DNA of 5,233 bases, from contig JAJXTX010000014.1 of NCBI GenBank assembly GCA_021783385.1, positions 9,616-14,848 of the forward strand, read 5' to 3'. Positions 1 to 5,233 of this stretch are shown one piece after another; the stretch's first letter is position 1, and the number at the start of each line of letters is the position of its first letter. The position numbers and the translations under genes are program-made. The notes beneath the pieces are model-generated. The model had not been told where the DNA came from, searched no databases, and saw only the letters and a list, made by a program, of their open reading frames with translations. The DNA comes from Pseudomonadota bacterium (GTDB lineage: Bacteria > Pseudomonadota > Gammaproteobacteria > Xanthomonadales > Rhodanobacteraceae).

Positions 1-11
1 GCACCGCGGCG

Positions 12-39
12 ACACGCTGCCGCAGGCAGCAGCGCGTGT
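12..39 (-). terminator. GC-rich stem-loop just after mtaD stop; possible terminator
   Basis: A perfect 6-bp all-GC-rich inverted repeat (GCTGCC at 16-21, GGCAGC at 25-30) with a 3-base loop lies 10 bases beyond the mtaD stop codon. Outer bases ACAC (12-15) and GTGT (36-39) can pair across a 5-base bulge. On the minus-strand transcript the hairpin is not followed by a U-run, so it is not a textbook intrinsic terminator. It could protect a 3' end or slow polymerase. Confidence 0.3.
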
Positions 40-1374
40 TCAGTGCGTGGCGATGCGTTCGCGCCAGGCGCGCGTGCGCGCAAGCATCGCCTCGGTGTCG
101 AAGTCGGTCAGCACGCGGGCGGCCAGCTTGCGGCGGCCGGCGATCCAGACGTCGCTGACCTGATGACGGCCGGTCGCGTAGACGATCTGCGAGATGACGT
201 GGAACAGCGGCTGGGTTTCCAGATCGGACAAACGCACTGCCGCCAGATCGGCCTGCTTGCCGACCTCGATCGAGCCGATCGCAGCCTCCAGCCCGAGCGC
301 GCGGGCGCCGTTGAGCGTGGCCGCACGCAGCGCGCAGCTGGCGTCGAACGCGGCGGCGTCCTCGGCCACCGCCTTGGCCAGCAGCGCAGCGGTACGCATC
401 TCGCCGAACATGTCCAGATCGTTGTTGGAGGCGCAGCCGTCGGTGCCGATGGCCACATTCACGCCGGCCCGGCGCAGCTTTTCCGCGGGGCAGAAGCCGG
501 AGGCCAGCTTGAGGTTGGATTCCGGGCAGTGCACCACCGACACGCCGGCGGCGGCGCAGGCGGCGATCTCGCCGTCGGTCAGCTGGGTCATGTGCACGGC
601 GATCAGCCGGTCGTTGATCAGGCCGAGCTGCTGCAGCCGCTGGAACGGGCGCAGGCCGCTCTTGCGCTTCTCCTCGGCCACTTCATGCGCGGTCTCGTGC
701 ATATGCAGATGCACCGGAATATCCAACTGGTCTGCCAGCATGCGGATGCGTTCGAAGCTCTCGTCCGACACCGTATAGGGGGCGTGCGGTGCGAACGCGG
801 TACGGACCAGCGTGTCGCCGCGAAAACTGTCGTGCACTTCGGCGGCGCGCTCGAAATAGTCGTCCTGCGTTTTCGCCCACGCGGTGGGAAACTCGATCAC
901 CGGCAGCCCGACCACCGCGCGAAAGCCGAGCTTGCGGTAGGTGGCGCCAATCACGTCGGGAAAGAAGTAGTTCTCGTTGGCACAGGTGGTGCCGCCGCGC
1001 AGCATCTCGGCCACCGCCAGCTCCACCCCGTCGCGCACGAACTCCGGCCCGATCACCTTGGCCTCCGCCGGCCAGATGTGCTGCTGCAGCCAGACCATCA
1101 GCGGCAGGTCGTCGGCCAATCCACGCAGCAGGGTCATCGGATTGTGCGTGTGACTGTTGATCAGTCCGGGGATCAGCGCGTGCTCGCCCAGCTCGACCCG
1201 TTCGCGCGGTGCGTAGGCGGCCCGGGCCGCGGCGATCGGCAGCAGCGCCACGATGCGCTCGGCCTGCACCACCACCGCATGGTTTTCCAGCACCACCGCA
1301 TGCGGTTCGACCGGCACCACCCAGCGCGCCTCGATGATCAGGTCAACCGGCTGCGGGGAAGCTTCGCTGGTCAT
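40..1374 (-). CDS. mtaD: TRZ/ATZ-family amidohydrolase, probable 5-methylthioadenosine/S-adenosylhomocysteine deaminase
   Basis: A cytosolic metal-dependent hydrolase of the amidohydrolase superfamily. Members of this branch deaminate 5'-methylthioadenosine and S-adenosylhomocysteine to the inosine forms, recycling by-products of SAM use. With the start at 1374 the protein has 444 residues, normal for the family. Visible signatures are a small N-terminal beta domain, then HTH (His75, His77) opening the TIM barrel, PHAPY (His197), HLHMHET (His224 as metal ligand, Glu227), VHMTQ (His261), VHCPESNLKL (about 281-290), and GTDGCASNNDLDMF with Asp312 as catalytic/metal Asp. The C-terminal GSIEVGKQADL motif closes the beta domain. 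The reading frame is open upstream to 1464, with ATGs at 1464 and 1410. I chose 1374 because the family similarity begins there and the 1410 ATG directly abuts a strong hairpin. No strong Shine-Dalgarno is visible at 1374. Some relatives act on other purines or triazines, so the substrate is inferred. It lies downstream of efp on the same strand. Confidence 0.85.
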   Translation of the reverse strand: MTSEASPQPVDLIIEARWVVPVEPHAVVLENHAVVVQAERIVALLPIAAARAAYAPRERVELGEHALIPGLINSHTHNPMTLLRGLADDLPLMVWLQQHIWPAEAKVIGPEFVRDGVELAVAEMLRGGTTCANENYFFPDVIGATYRKLGFRAVVGLPVIEFPTAWAKTQDDYFERAAEVHDSFRGDTLVRTAFAPHAPYTVSDESFERIRMLADQLDIPVHLHMHETAHEVAEEKRKSGLRPFQRLQQLGLINDRLIAVHMTQLTDGEIAACAAAGVSVVHCPESNLKLASGFCPAEKLRRAGVNVAIGTDGCASNNDLDMFGEMRTAALLAKAVAEDAAAFDASCALRAATLNGARALGLEAAIGSIEVGKQADLAAVRLSDLETQPLFHVISQIVYATGRHQVSDVWIAGRRKLAARVLTDFDTEAMLARTRAWRERIATH

Positions 1375-1408
1375 GGGCTCGCTCGGGGGTACGGGTGATA
1401 GCTGCAAC

Positions 1409-1439
1409 ATGGGGCGCACGCCCTGCGGCGGCGCCCCGT
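1409..1439 (-). other. Stem-loop in the efp-mtaD intergenic leader
   Basis: GGGGCGC at 1411-1417 and GCGCCCC at 1431-1437 form a perfect 7-bp GC stem with a 13-base loop. On the mtaD-sense strand its 3' arm ends immediately before the ATG at 1410 and 36 bases before the preferred mtaD start at 1374. No U-run follows, so it is not a classical terminator. It could be a leader structure that lowers readthrough from efp or hides the upstream ATG. The rest of the gap between the two genes shows no clear promoter. Confidence 0.4.
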
Positions 1440-1483
1440 CACTTGTGCACTGGCCGCGACGCAATCGCCGGCGGCGCGCGCGT

Positions 1484-2050
1484 TCACTTCACGCGGCTGG
1501 CGTATTCACCGGTACGCGTATCGACCTTGATGATCTCGTCCTGATTCACGAACAGCGGCACGCGCACCACGGCGCCGGTTTCCAGCTTGGCCGGCTTGCC
1601 GCCGCCGCCCGAGGTGTCGCCGCGCACGCCCGGATCGGTCTCGACGATCTTCAGTTCGACGAAGTTCGGCGGCTGCACGGCGATCGGCCGGCCATTCCAC
1701 AGCGTCACCACGCAGGCTTCCTCACCCTTCAGCCACTTGGCGGCATCGCCGGCGGCGGTCTTGTCGGCCTGGTGCTGCTCGAAGGTGTCCTGCTGCATGA
1801 AGTGCCAGAACTCGCCATCGCTGTAGACATACTGCATGTCGGCGTCCACCACGTCGGCACCCTCGAACGACTCGCTTGCCTTCAGGGTTTTTTCGGTGGT
1901 TCGGCCGTTGAGCAGGTTGCGAATGCGGATGCGGGTAAACGCCTGGCCCTTGCCCGGCTTCACGAACTCCGCCTCGACGATCGTGCAGGGCTCGCCATCG
2001 ACAATGATCTTGACACCGTTCTTGACGTCGTTGAGACCGTAGGTGGCCAT
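1484..2050 (-). CDS. efp: Translation elongation factor P
   Basis: EF-P binds between the P and E sites of the ribosome and promotes peptide-bond formation at polyproline stretches. The protein has 188 residues, the same length as the E. coli protein. Domain order is the N-terminal KOW-like domain (about 1-65), the OB domain (about 66-128) and the C-terminal OB-like domain (about 129-188). The tip loop reads [10 protein letters not shown], so the modifiable residue is Lys34. This is the beta-lysylated type, not the arginine-32 rhamnosylated type. Lys34 agrees with the neighbouring divergent epmB, whose product makes the beta-lysine. The C-terminal signature runs from [20 protein letters not shown] to [25 protein letters not shown] Shine-Dalgarno (2059-2062) sits 8 bases before the ATG. 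mtaD follows on the same strand after about 110 bases, and co-transcription is possible but unproven. The EpmA ligase is not in the window. Confidence 0.98.
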   Translation of the reverse strand: MATYGLNDVKNGVKIIVDGEPCTIVEAEFVKPGKGQAFTRIRIRNLLNGRTTEKTLKASESFEGADVVDADMQYVYSDGEFWHFMQQDTFEQHQADKTAAGDAAKWLKGEEACVVTLWNGRPIAVQPPNFVELKIVETDPGVRGDTSGGGGKPAKLETGAVVRVPLFVNQDEIIKVDTRTGEYASRVK

Positions 2051-2127
2051 GCAGTGAACTCCGGGTTGTAGGGATATGGCGCGTTACCGCGGGCTCGAAG
2101 CCACTCTCGTGCGCCTCGATCAGCGGT

Positions 2128-2133
2128 TAAAAT
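2128..2133 (+). promoter_or_regulatory. Candidate -10 element for epmB
   Basis: TAAAAT matches TATAAT at five of six positions and is the only AT-rich run in the intergenic region. It would place transcription start near 2140, giving a leader of about 30 bases to the preferred epmB start. The matching -35 is poor, so an activator or an extended motif would be needed. Confidence 0.3.
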
Positions 2134-2161
2134 GGGGCACCGCGGGCAGCCGCCCGATGCT

Positions 2162-2165
2162 CAGG
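2162..2165 (+). promoter_or_regulatory. Weak ribosome binding site supporting the epmB start at 2172
   Basis: CAGG lies 6 bases before the ATG at 2172, a suitable spacing. The alternative in-frame ATGs at 2076 and 2157 have no better site. The 2157 ATG directly follows a small GC hairpin, and the 2076 ATG precedes the candidate -10 element. Confidence 0.4.
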
Positions 2166-2171
2166 CCGCAC

Positions 2172-3194
2172 ATGATAACCGCAAGCTCCAGCGCCCGCCT
2201 AACACCCGCTGCAGCCAGCACCACCGCGAACTGGCGTCAGCTCTGGCGCGATGCAGTCACCGATGCCGGCGAGTTGCTGGCCATGCTCGGACTCAGCCAT
2301 CTCGCCGGCAACCTGCCCGCTGCGGACGCCGGCTTTGCGATGCGCGTGCCGCGCGGCTTCGTCGCCCGCATGCGCCATGGCGACGCGCGCGATCCACTGC
2401 TGCTGCAGGTGCTGCCGCAGCTGGCCGAATGCGATCTGGTGGCCGGCTTCGTGCATGACGCGGTGGGCGATCTGGCCGCCCGCGCCGCCCACGGCGTGCT
2501 GCACAAATATCACGGCCGCGCCCTGCTGATCGCCAGCGGCAGCTGCGCGATCAACTGCCGCTACTGCTTCCGCCGCCACTATCCCTACGCCGAGGACGTG
2601 GCCGCCGCCGGTCAGTGGCGACAGGCGCTCGAGCATCTGCGCCGGGACCCGTCGGTCAGTGAGCTGATCCTCTCCGGCGGCGACCCGCTGGCGCTGACCA
2701 CGCCCAAGCTGGAGGAACTCGGCCGTGGCCTGGCCGAGCTGCCGCAGGTGACCCGGCTGCGCATCCATAGCCGCCTGCCGGTGGTGCTGCCCGAACGCAT
2801 CGATACGCCGCTGCTGGCGTGGCTGGAGGCGCTGCCGCTGCAGAAGGTGATGGTGCTGCATGCCAACCACGCGCAGGAGCTCGACGCCGGTGTGGACGCC
2901 GCCTGCGCCCGCTTGCGCGCCGCTGGCGTCAGCCTGCTCAACCAGTCGGTGCTGCTGCGCGGAGTGAACGACGCCGTGGACGTGCTGGCGGCCCTGTCCG
3001 AACGCCTCTTCGCCGCCGGCGTGCTGCCGTACTACCTGCATCAGCTGGATCGGGTGCAGGGCGCCGCGCATTTCGAGGTGGACGACGCGCGCGCGCGCGC
3101 GCTGATCGACGGCCTGCGCAGCCGCCTGCCAGGCTACCTGGTGCCACGGCTGGTGCGCGAAGTGGCCGGTGACGGCGCCAAACGCCCGCTCTGA
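2172..3194 (+). CDS. epmB: EF-P beta-lysylation protein EpmB (lysine 2,3-aminomutase, radical SAM)
   Basis: EpmB (YjeK) converts (S)-alpha-lysine to (R)-beta-lysine, which EpmA ligates to Lys34 of EF-P. From the 2172 start it has 340 residues, against 342 in E. coli. The N-terminal part contains WRQLWRDAVTD (about 20-30) and RVPRGFVARM (about 58-67). LLHKYH-like VLHKYHGRAL precedes the radical-SAM cluster motif CAINCRYCFRRHYPY, with Cys125, Cys129 and Cys132 as CxxxCxxC ligands of the 4Fe-4S cluster. SAM-binding SGGDPL lies at about 168-173, RLRIHSRLPVV at about 195-205, LLNQSVLLRGVND at about 255-267 and YYLHQLDRVQGAAHF at about 287-301. Lys337 in the terminal AGDGAK segment fits the position of the PLP-binding lysine of lysine 2,3-aminomutases. 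The frame is open back to 2076, but the extra 32 residues lack family similarity. It is divergent from its partner gene efp, and fimX follows 132 bases downstream on the same strand. Confidence 0.95.
   Translation: MITASSSARLTPAAASTTANWRQLWRDAVTDAGELLAMLGLSHLAGNLPAADAGFAMRVPRGFVARMRHGDARDPLLLQVLPQLAECDLVAGFVHDAVGDLAARAAHGVLHKYHGRALLIASGSCAINCRYCFRRHYPYAEDVAAAGQWRQALEHLRRDPSVSELILSGGDPLALTTPKLEELGRGLAELPQVTRLRIHSRLPVVLPERIDTPLLAWLEALPLQKVMVLHANHAQELDAGVDAACARLRAAGVSLLNQSVLLRGVNDAVDVLAALSERLFAAGVLPYYLHQLDRVQGAAHFEVDDARARALIDGLRSRLPGYLVPRLVREVAGDGAKRPL
3086..3102. repeat. Alternating CG tract inside epmB
   Basis: Seventeen bases of strictly alternating C and G encode an acidic-to-Ala-Arg stretch (DDARARAL) near the end of EpmB. 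Such tracts can adopt Z-form DNA and are prone to slippage. The frame is intact here. Confidence 0.6.
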
Positions 3195-3225
3195 AGCGGA
3201 TAACAGCGACGCTTGCACGGTTTTT

Positions 3226-3244
3226 CGCTGGCGGCCGCTGGCGG
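3226..3244. repeat. Tandem 9-bp direct repeat with 10-bp period
   Basis: CGCTGGCGG occurs at 3226-3234 and again at 3236-3244, separated by one base. The 10-bp period puts both copies on the same face of the helix, as expected for tandem protein binding. The left end overlaps a NotI-type palindrome, GCGGCCGC (3231-3238). Confidence 0.7.
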
Positions 3245-3263
3245 AATCCGTTACAAACATCGG

Positions 3264-3279
3264 TGACGAACCGTCGTCA
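3264..3279. promoter_or_regulatory. Interrupted palindrome upstream of fimX, possible operator
   Basis: TGACGA (3264-3269) and TCGTCA (3274-3279) are perfect inverted copies with a 4-base spacer, centred about 55 bases before the fimX start. This form is typical of a dimeric regulator site. It could also be a small RNA hairpin. I do not recognise it as the consensus of a named regulator. Confidence 0.35.
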
Positions 3280-3307
3280 GGACACATGCATCCGGCCAGC
3301 GATGCTC

Positions 3308-3312
3308 AAGGA
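3308..3312 (+). promoter_or_regulatory. Distant Shine-Dalgarno-like sequence for fimX
   Basis: AAGGA is the only good anti-SD complement near the fimX ATG at 3327, but its 14-base spacing is longer than usual. There is no nearer in-frame start codon to pair with it, so fimX may be translated weakly or by an atypical initiation site. Confidence 0.35.
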
Positions 3313-3326
3313 CAGCTCGGCGCACC

Positions 3327-5233
3327 ATGAAAAAAGACTACGTCATCAAGATCCTCTTCATCGAGAACTCGCTGGAAGAGGCGGAGCAGATCATCTCCCT
3401 GCTGCGCAACACCGGCATCGCCGTGCGGCCCGCGCGCGCCACCCATGTCGAGCAGCTGAAGGCCGCAGTGAATGAGCTGGAGCCGGACGTGGTGATGTTT
3501 GATCCGGCCGTGAGCACGCTGGCGCTGGCCGAAGTGGTGCAGGTGCTGGAGGCCTCCGGCCGTGACTATGCCCTGCTGGGACTGATAAGTGCCATGGACA
3601 ACCAGGGCGTGGCCGACCTCTACGTACATGGCGTGCGCGGCATCGCGTTGCGCAGCCAGCCCAAGCAGCTGGTGCTGGTGCTGCAGCGCGAATTCGAGGC
3701 GCTGCAGACGCGTCGCCAGCTGCGCCGGCTGGAGACGTCGCTGCGCGAATCGGAACGGCGCTGCGATGCGCTGCTGGATTCCTCCACCGATGCGATCGCC
3801 TATGTGCACGAGGGCATGCACGAGCGCGCCAACCAGGCCTACCTCGACACCTTCGGCTACGACAGCTTCGACGACCTGCTCGGCCTGCCGGTGCTGGACA
3901 TGATCGACGCCGCCAACGCCGACGAATTCAAGTCGCTGCTGCGAGGACACGCGCGGCAGGAAAAGCTGCCCACCCAGCTGACCCTGCGCGCGCGCCGCGC
4001 CGACGGCAGCAGCTTCGATGCCACGGTGGAATTCGCCCCCGCCACGTTCGAGGGCGAGCCCTGTCTGCAGATCGTCTTTCGCCGTCAGATGGTCGACCCG
4101 GCCGTGCTCGAACAGCTGCAGCGCGACCCGGTGACCGGACTGTTCAACCGGGCGCGCATGCTGGAGTGCGTCGACAATGCGGTGGCCGCCGCGGCCAAGG
4201 GCAAGAAGGGACAATCGCTGCTGCTGATCGAGCCCGACAACTGGGCCGCGCTGGTGGCCGGCATCGGCCTGGGCAAGGCGGACGAGCTGCTGGCCGGTTT
4301 TGCCGAACGCATCCGCATGCTGCTCGGTGCCGAGGATGTTGCCGGCATGCTGGCCGAACACACCCTCGGCGTGGTGCTGGACTCGCGTCAGGACGACGCC
4401 ATCAAGGAGTGGATCACCAAGCTGCAGCACAGCGTCGGCAACGAGATTTTCGACGCGGGCACGCGATCGATCGCGGTCACCGCCAGCATCGGCGGCAGCC
4501 TGCTGGGCGAAAAAAACGCCAACGCGGAGCTGCTGCTGAACCAGGCCAGTCAGGCCTTGCGCACTGCGCAGAGCCTTGGCGGCAGCAAGATGGAATTGCA
4601 CGACCCGGCCGCACGCGAAAAAGCCGATGATGAACGTGACCGCTACTGGCTGGAGCTGCTGCAGCAGGCGCTCGCCAGCGACGGGCTGGTGCTTTATCAC
4701 CAGCAGACCATCAGCCTGCAGGACGCCGAGGGCGACTATTCGGAGGTACTGCTGCGCATGAACGGGCCGCAGGGTGAGGTATTGCCAGGCTTCTTCATGC
4801 CGATCGCCGAAAAACACGGCCTGACCCGCGCGATCGACCGCTGGGTACTCGACCAGGCCATCGCCAGGCTGCAGGCGCGCGAAGGCCAGGGGCTGCAGAC
4901 CACCTTCTTCATCAAGCTCACCGCCGGCTCGCTGCAGGACGACATGCTGCTGTCGTGGCTCGGTGAGCGGCTGCAGAAAGCCGCCTTGAAGCGCGGCCAC
5001 ATCGTGCTCGAGATGACCGAGAGCAAGGTGATGACCCTGCTGCGCCCGGCGCAGGAATTCGTCAACGGCTGGAAGAAGCTCGGCGGCCAGTTCGCGCTGG
5101 AGCAGTTCGGCTCCGGCCTGAACTCGTTCCAGTTGCTCAACCATATCGACGCCGATTATCTGAAGATCGACCGCAGTTACATGGCCGAGCTGCCGCGGCA
5201 TCCGGAAAACCAGAAAAAGGTCACCGAAATCTG
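3327..5233 (+). CDS. fimX: FimX-type cyclic-di-GMP receptor (REC-like/PAS/degenerate GGDEF/degenerate EAL), 3' end outside window
   Basis: FimX is a cytosolic, pole-located protein needed for type IV pilus assembly and twitching. In Xanthomonas it binds cyclic-di-GMP through its EAL domain and links to PilZ and PilB. About 635 residues are visible, and family members have about 690, so the last 50-60 are missing. The domains are: a receiver-like domain (about 5-120) with IENS in place of the acidic pair, though Asp59 remains in PDVVMFDP; a charged helical linker (about 120-148); a PAS domain (about 149-255) with DSSTDAIAYVHEGMH, close to Pseudomonas FimX; a GGDEF-like domain (about 262-428) that keeps RDPVTGLFNR but has AEHTL where GGDEF belongs; and an EAL-like domain (about 440 on) with EVL (473-475). 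In the EAL domain the metal-binding Asn is Lys530 and the catalytic Asp pair is Glu592-Gln593, while Glu562 and Lys613 remain. Catalysis is therefore unlikely. ATG 3327 fits the family N terminus. Confidence 0.92.
   Translation, partial: MKKDYVIKILFIENSLEEAEQIISLLRNTGIAVRPARATHVEQLKAAVNELEPDVVMFDPAVSTLALAEVVQVLEASGRDYALLGLISAMDNQGVADLYVHGVRGIALRSQPKQLVLVLQREFEALQTRRQLRRLETSLRESERRCDALLDSSTDAIAYVHEGMHERANQAYLDTFGYDSFDDLLGLPVLDMIDAANADEFKSLLRGHARQEKLPTQLTLRARRADGSSFDATVEFAPATFEGEPCLQIVFRRQMVDPAVLEQLQRDPVTGLFNRARMLECVDNAVAAAAKGKKGQSLLLIEPDNWAALVAGIGLGKADELLAGFAERIRMLLGAEDVAGMLAEHTLGVVLDSRQDDAIKEWITKLQHSVGNEIFDAGTRSIAVTASIGGSLLGEKNANAELLLNQASQALRTAQSLGGSKMELHDPAAREKADDERDRYWLELLQQALASDGLVLYHQQTISLQDAEGDYSEVLLRMNGPQGEVLPGFFMPIAEKHGLTRAIDRWVLDQAIARLQAREGQGLQTTFFIKLTAGSLQDDMLLSWLGERLQKAALKRGHIVLEMTESKVMTLLRPAQEFVNGWKKLGGQFALEQFGSGLNSFQLLNHIDADYLKIDRSYMAELPRHPENQKKVTEI

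Larger units (their letters stand above)
2051..2171. promoter_or_regulatory. Divergent intergenic region between efp and epmB
   Basis: These 121 bases must carry the start signals of both genes. Toward efp, a GGAG ribosome site is clear, but I see no convincing -10/-35 pair. Toward epmB, the AT-rich block TTAAAAT at 2127-2133 stands out in GC-rich surroundings and contains TAAAAT, a five-of-six match to the -10 consensus. No good -35 element lies 16-18 bases upstream. A small hairpin, CGGGC (2143-2147) with GCCCG (2152-2156), falls in the epmB leader. Confidence 0.45.
3195..3326 (+). promoter_or_regulatory. epmB-fimX intergenic region, probable fimX control region
   Basis: These 132 bases hold no gene. 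They contain a weak inverted repeat (CAGCGA 3204-3209, TCGCTG 3225-3230, 15-base loop), a tandem direct repeat (3226-3244), an interrupted palindrome (3264-3279) and an AAGGA sequence (3308-3312). TACAAA at 3252-3257 is a four-of-six -10 match without a good -35. No U-run terminator follows epmB, so readthrough into fimX is possible. Confidence 0.4.

Noticed and set aside
43..1398. A 451-codon plus-strand open frame opposite mtaD
   Set aside because: Low-complexity, His/Gln/Arg/Gly-rich translation without motifs. The minus strand has a complete set of amidohydrolase metal ligands.
1253..2071. A 272-codon plus-strand open frame opposite efp
   Set aside because: Antisense shadow of efp and the start of mtaD. 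It spans two real genes and their gap and shows no family signature.
2076..2171. A 32-residue N-terminal extension of EpmB
   Set aside because: No similarity to EpmB N termini as I know them. It would place the candidate -10 element inside the gene, and the 2172 start gives the usual family length.
3212..3229. A sigma-54-like sequence, CTTGCACGG followed by TTTTTCGCT, before fimX
   Set aside because: The -24 half matches well apart from one G, but the -12 GC dinucleotide is one base too far away. Spacing is critical for sigma-54 promoters, so I do not call it.
3204..3230. Inverted repeat CAGCGA/TCGCTG as a terminator of epmB
   Set aside because: The stem is only 6 bp with a 15-base loop. 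The T-run lies in the loop and at the first base of the 3' arm, not after the stem.
2199..3287. A 362-codon minus-strand open frame opposite epmB
   Set aside because: Antisense shadow rich in Gln, His and Ala. epmB has all radical-SAM motifs on the plus strand.
3263..3475. A 70-codon plus-strand frame starting at GTG 3263
   Set aside because: It overlaps the start of fimX in another frame, has no ribosome site of note and no recognisable domain.
3306..5201. A 631-codon open frame on the minus strand opposite fimX
   Set aside because: It is the antisense shadow of a GC-rich gene. Its translation is rich in Gln, His, Leu and Val with no recognisable domain, while the plus strand gives clear FimX similarity throughout.

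Overview
The window is high in G+C and has the gene content and order of a gammaproteobacterium of the Xanthomonadaceae/Rhodanobacteraceae group (Xanthomonas, Dyella or Rhodanobacter-like). The evidence is a GC-rich third codon position, an EF-P of the lysine-34 type, an EpmB-type lysine 2,3-aminomutase, and a FimX protein next to them. The genus cannot be fixed from the sequence alone. I see no mobile element, CRISPR array, tRNA or rRNA. This is a core chromosomal region.

Layout. The left part is on the minus strand. efp (1484-2050) comes first, then a gap of about 110 bases with a strong GC hairpin, then an amidohydrolase of the methylthioadenosine / S-adenosylhomocysteine deaminase family (mtaD, 40-1374). 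A compact GC hairpin lies just past the mtaD stop. A divergent intergenic region (2051-2171) separates efp from epmB (2172-3194, plus strand). A 132-base intergenic region with a tandem direct repeat and an interrupted palindrome follows. The right part is the beginning of a REC-like/PAS/GGDEF-like/EAL-like protein (3327 to the window edge), which I identify as FimX. It stays open to the end of the window, so about 635 residues are visible.

How the genes work together. efp and epmB form a functional pair. EpmB converts (S)-alpha-lysine to (R)-beta-lysine, which EpmA (not in this window) attaches to Lys34 of EF-P, and modified EF-P rescues ribosomes stalled on polyproline. mtaD would deaminate the methylthioadenosine or S-adenosylhomocysteine left by SAM-using reactions. 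EpmB is a radical-SAM enzyme of the aminomutase class, which uses SAM as a reusable cofactor, so no direct metabolic link is implied. FimX is a cyclic-di-GMP receptor that controls type IV pilus assembly and twitching motility. Every canonical signalling or catalytic site in its visible part is eroded (REC acidic pair, GGDEF, EAL catalytic residues), which fits a sensor/scaffold and not an enzyme.

The most interesting material is the degenerate active-site pattern in FimX, which goes further than in the Pseudomonas protein as I recall it, and the ordered repeats just upstream of fimX that could be a regulatory site. I found no clearly new system.
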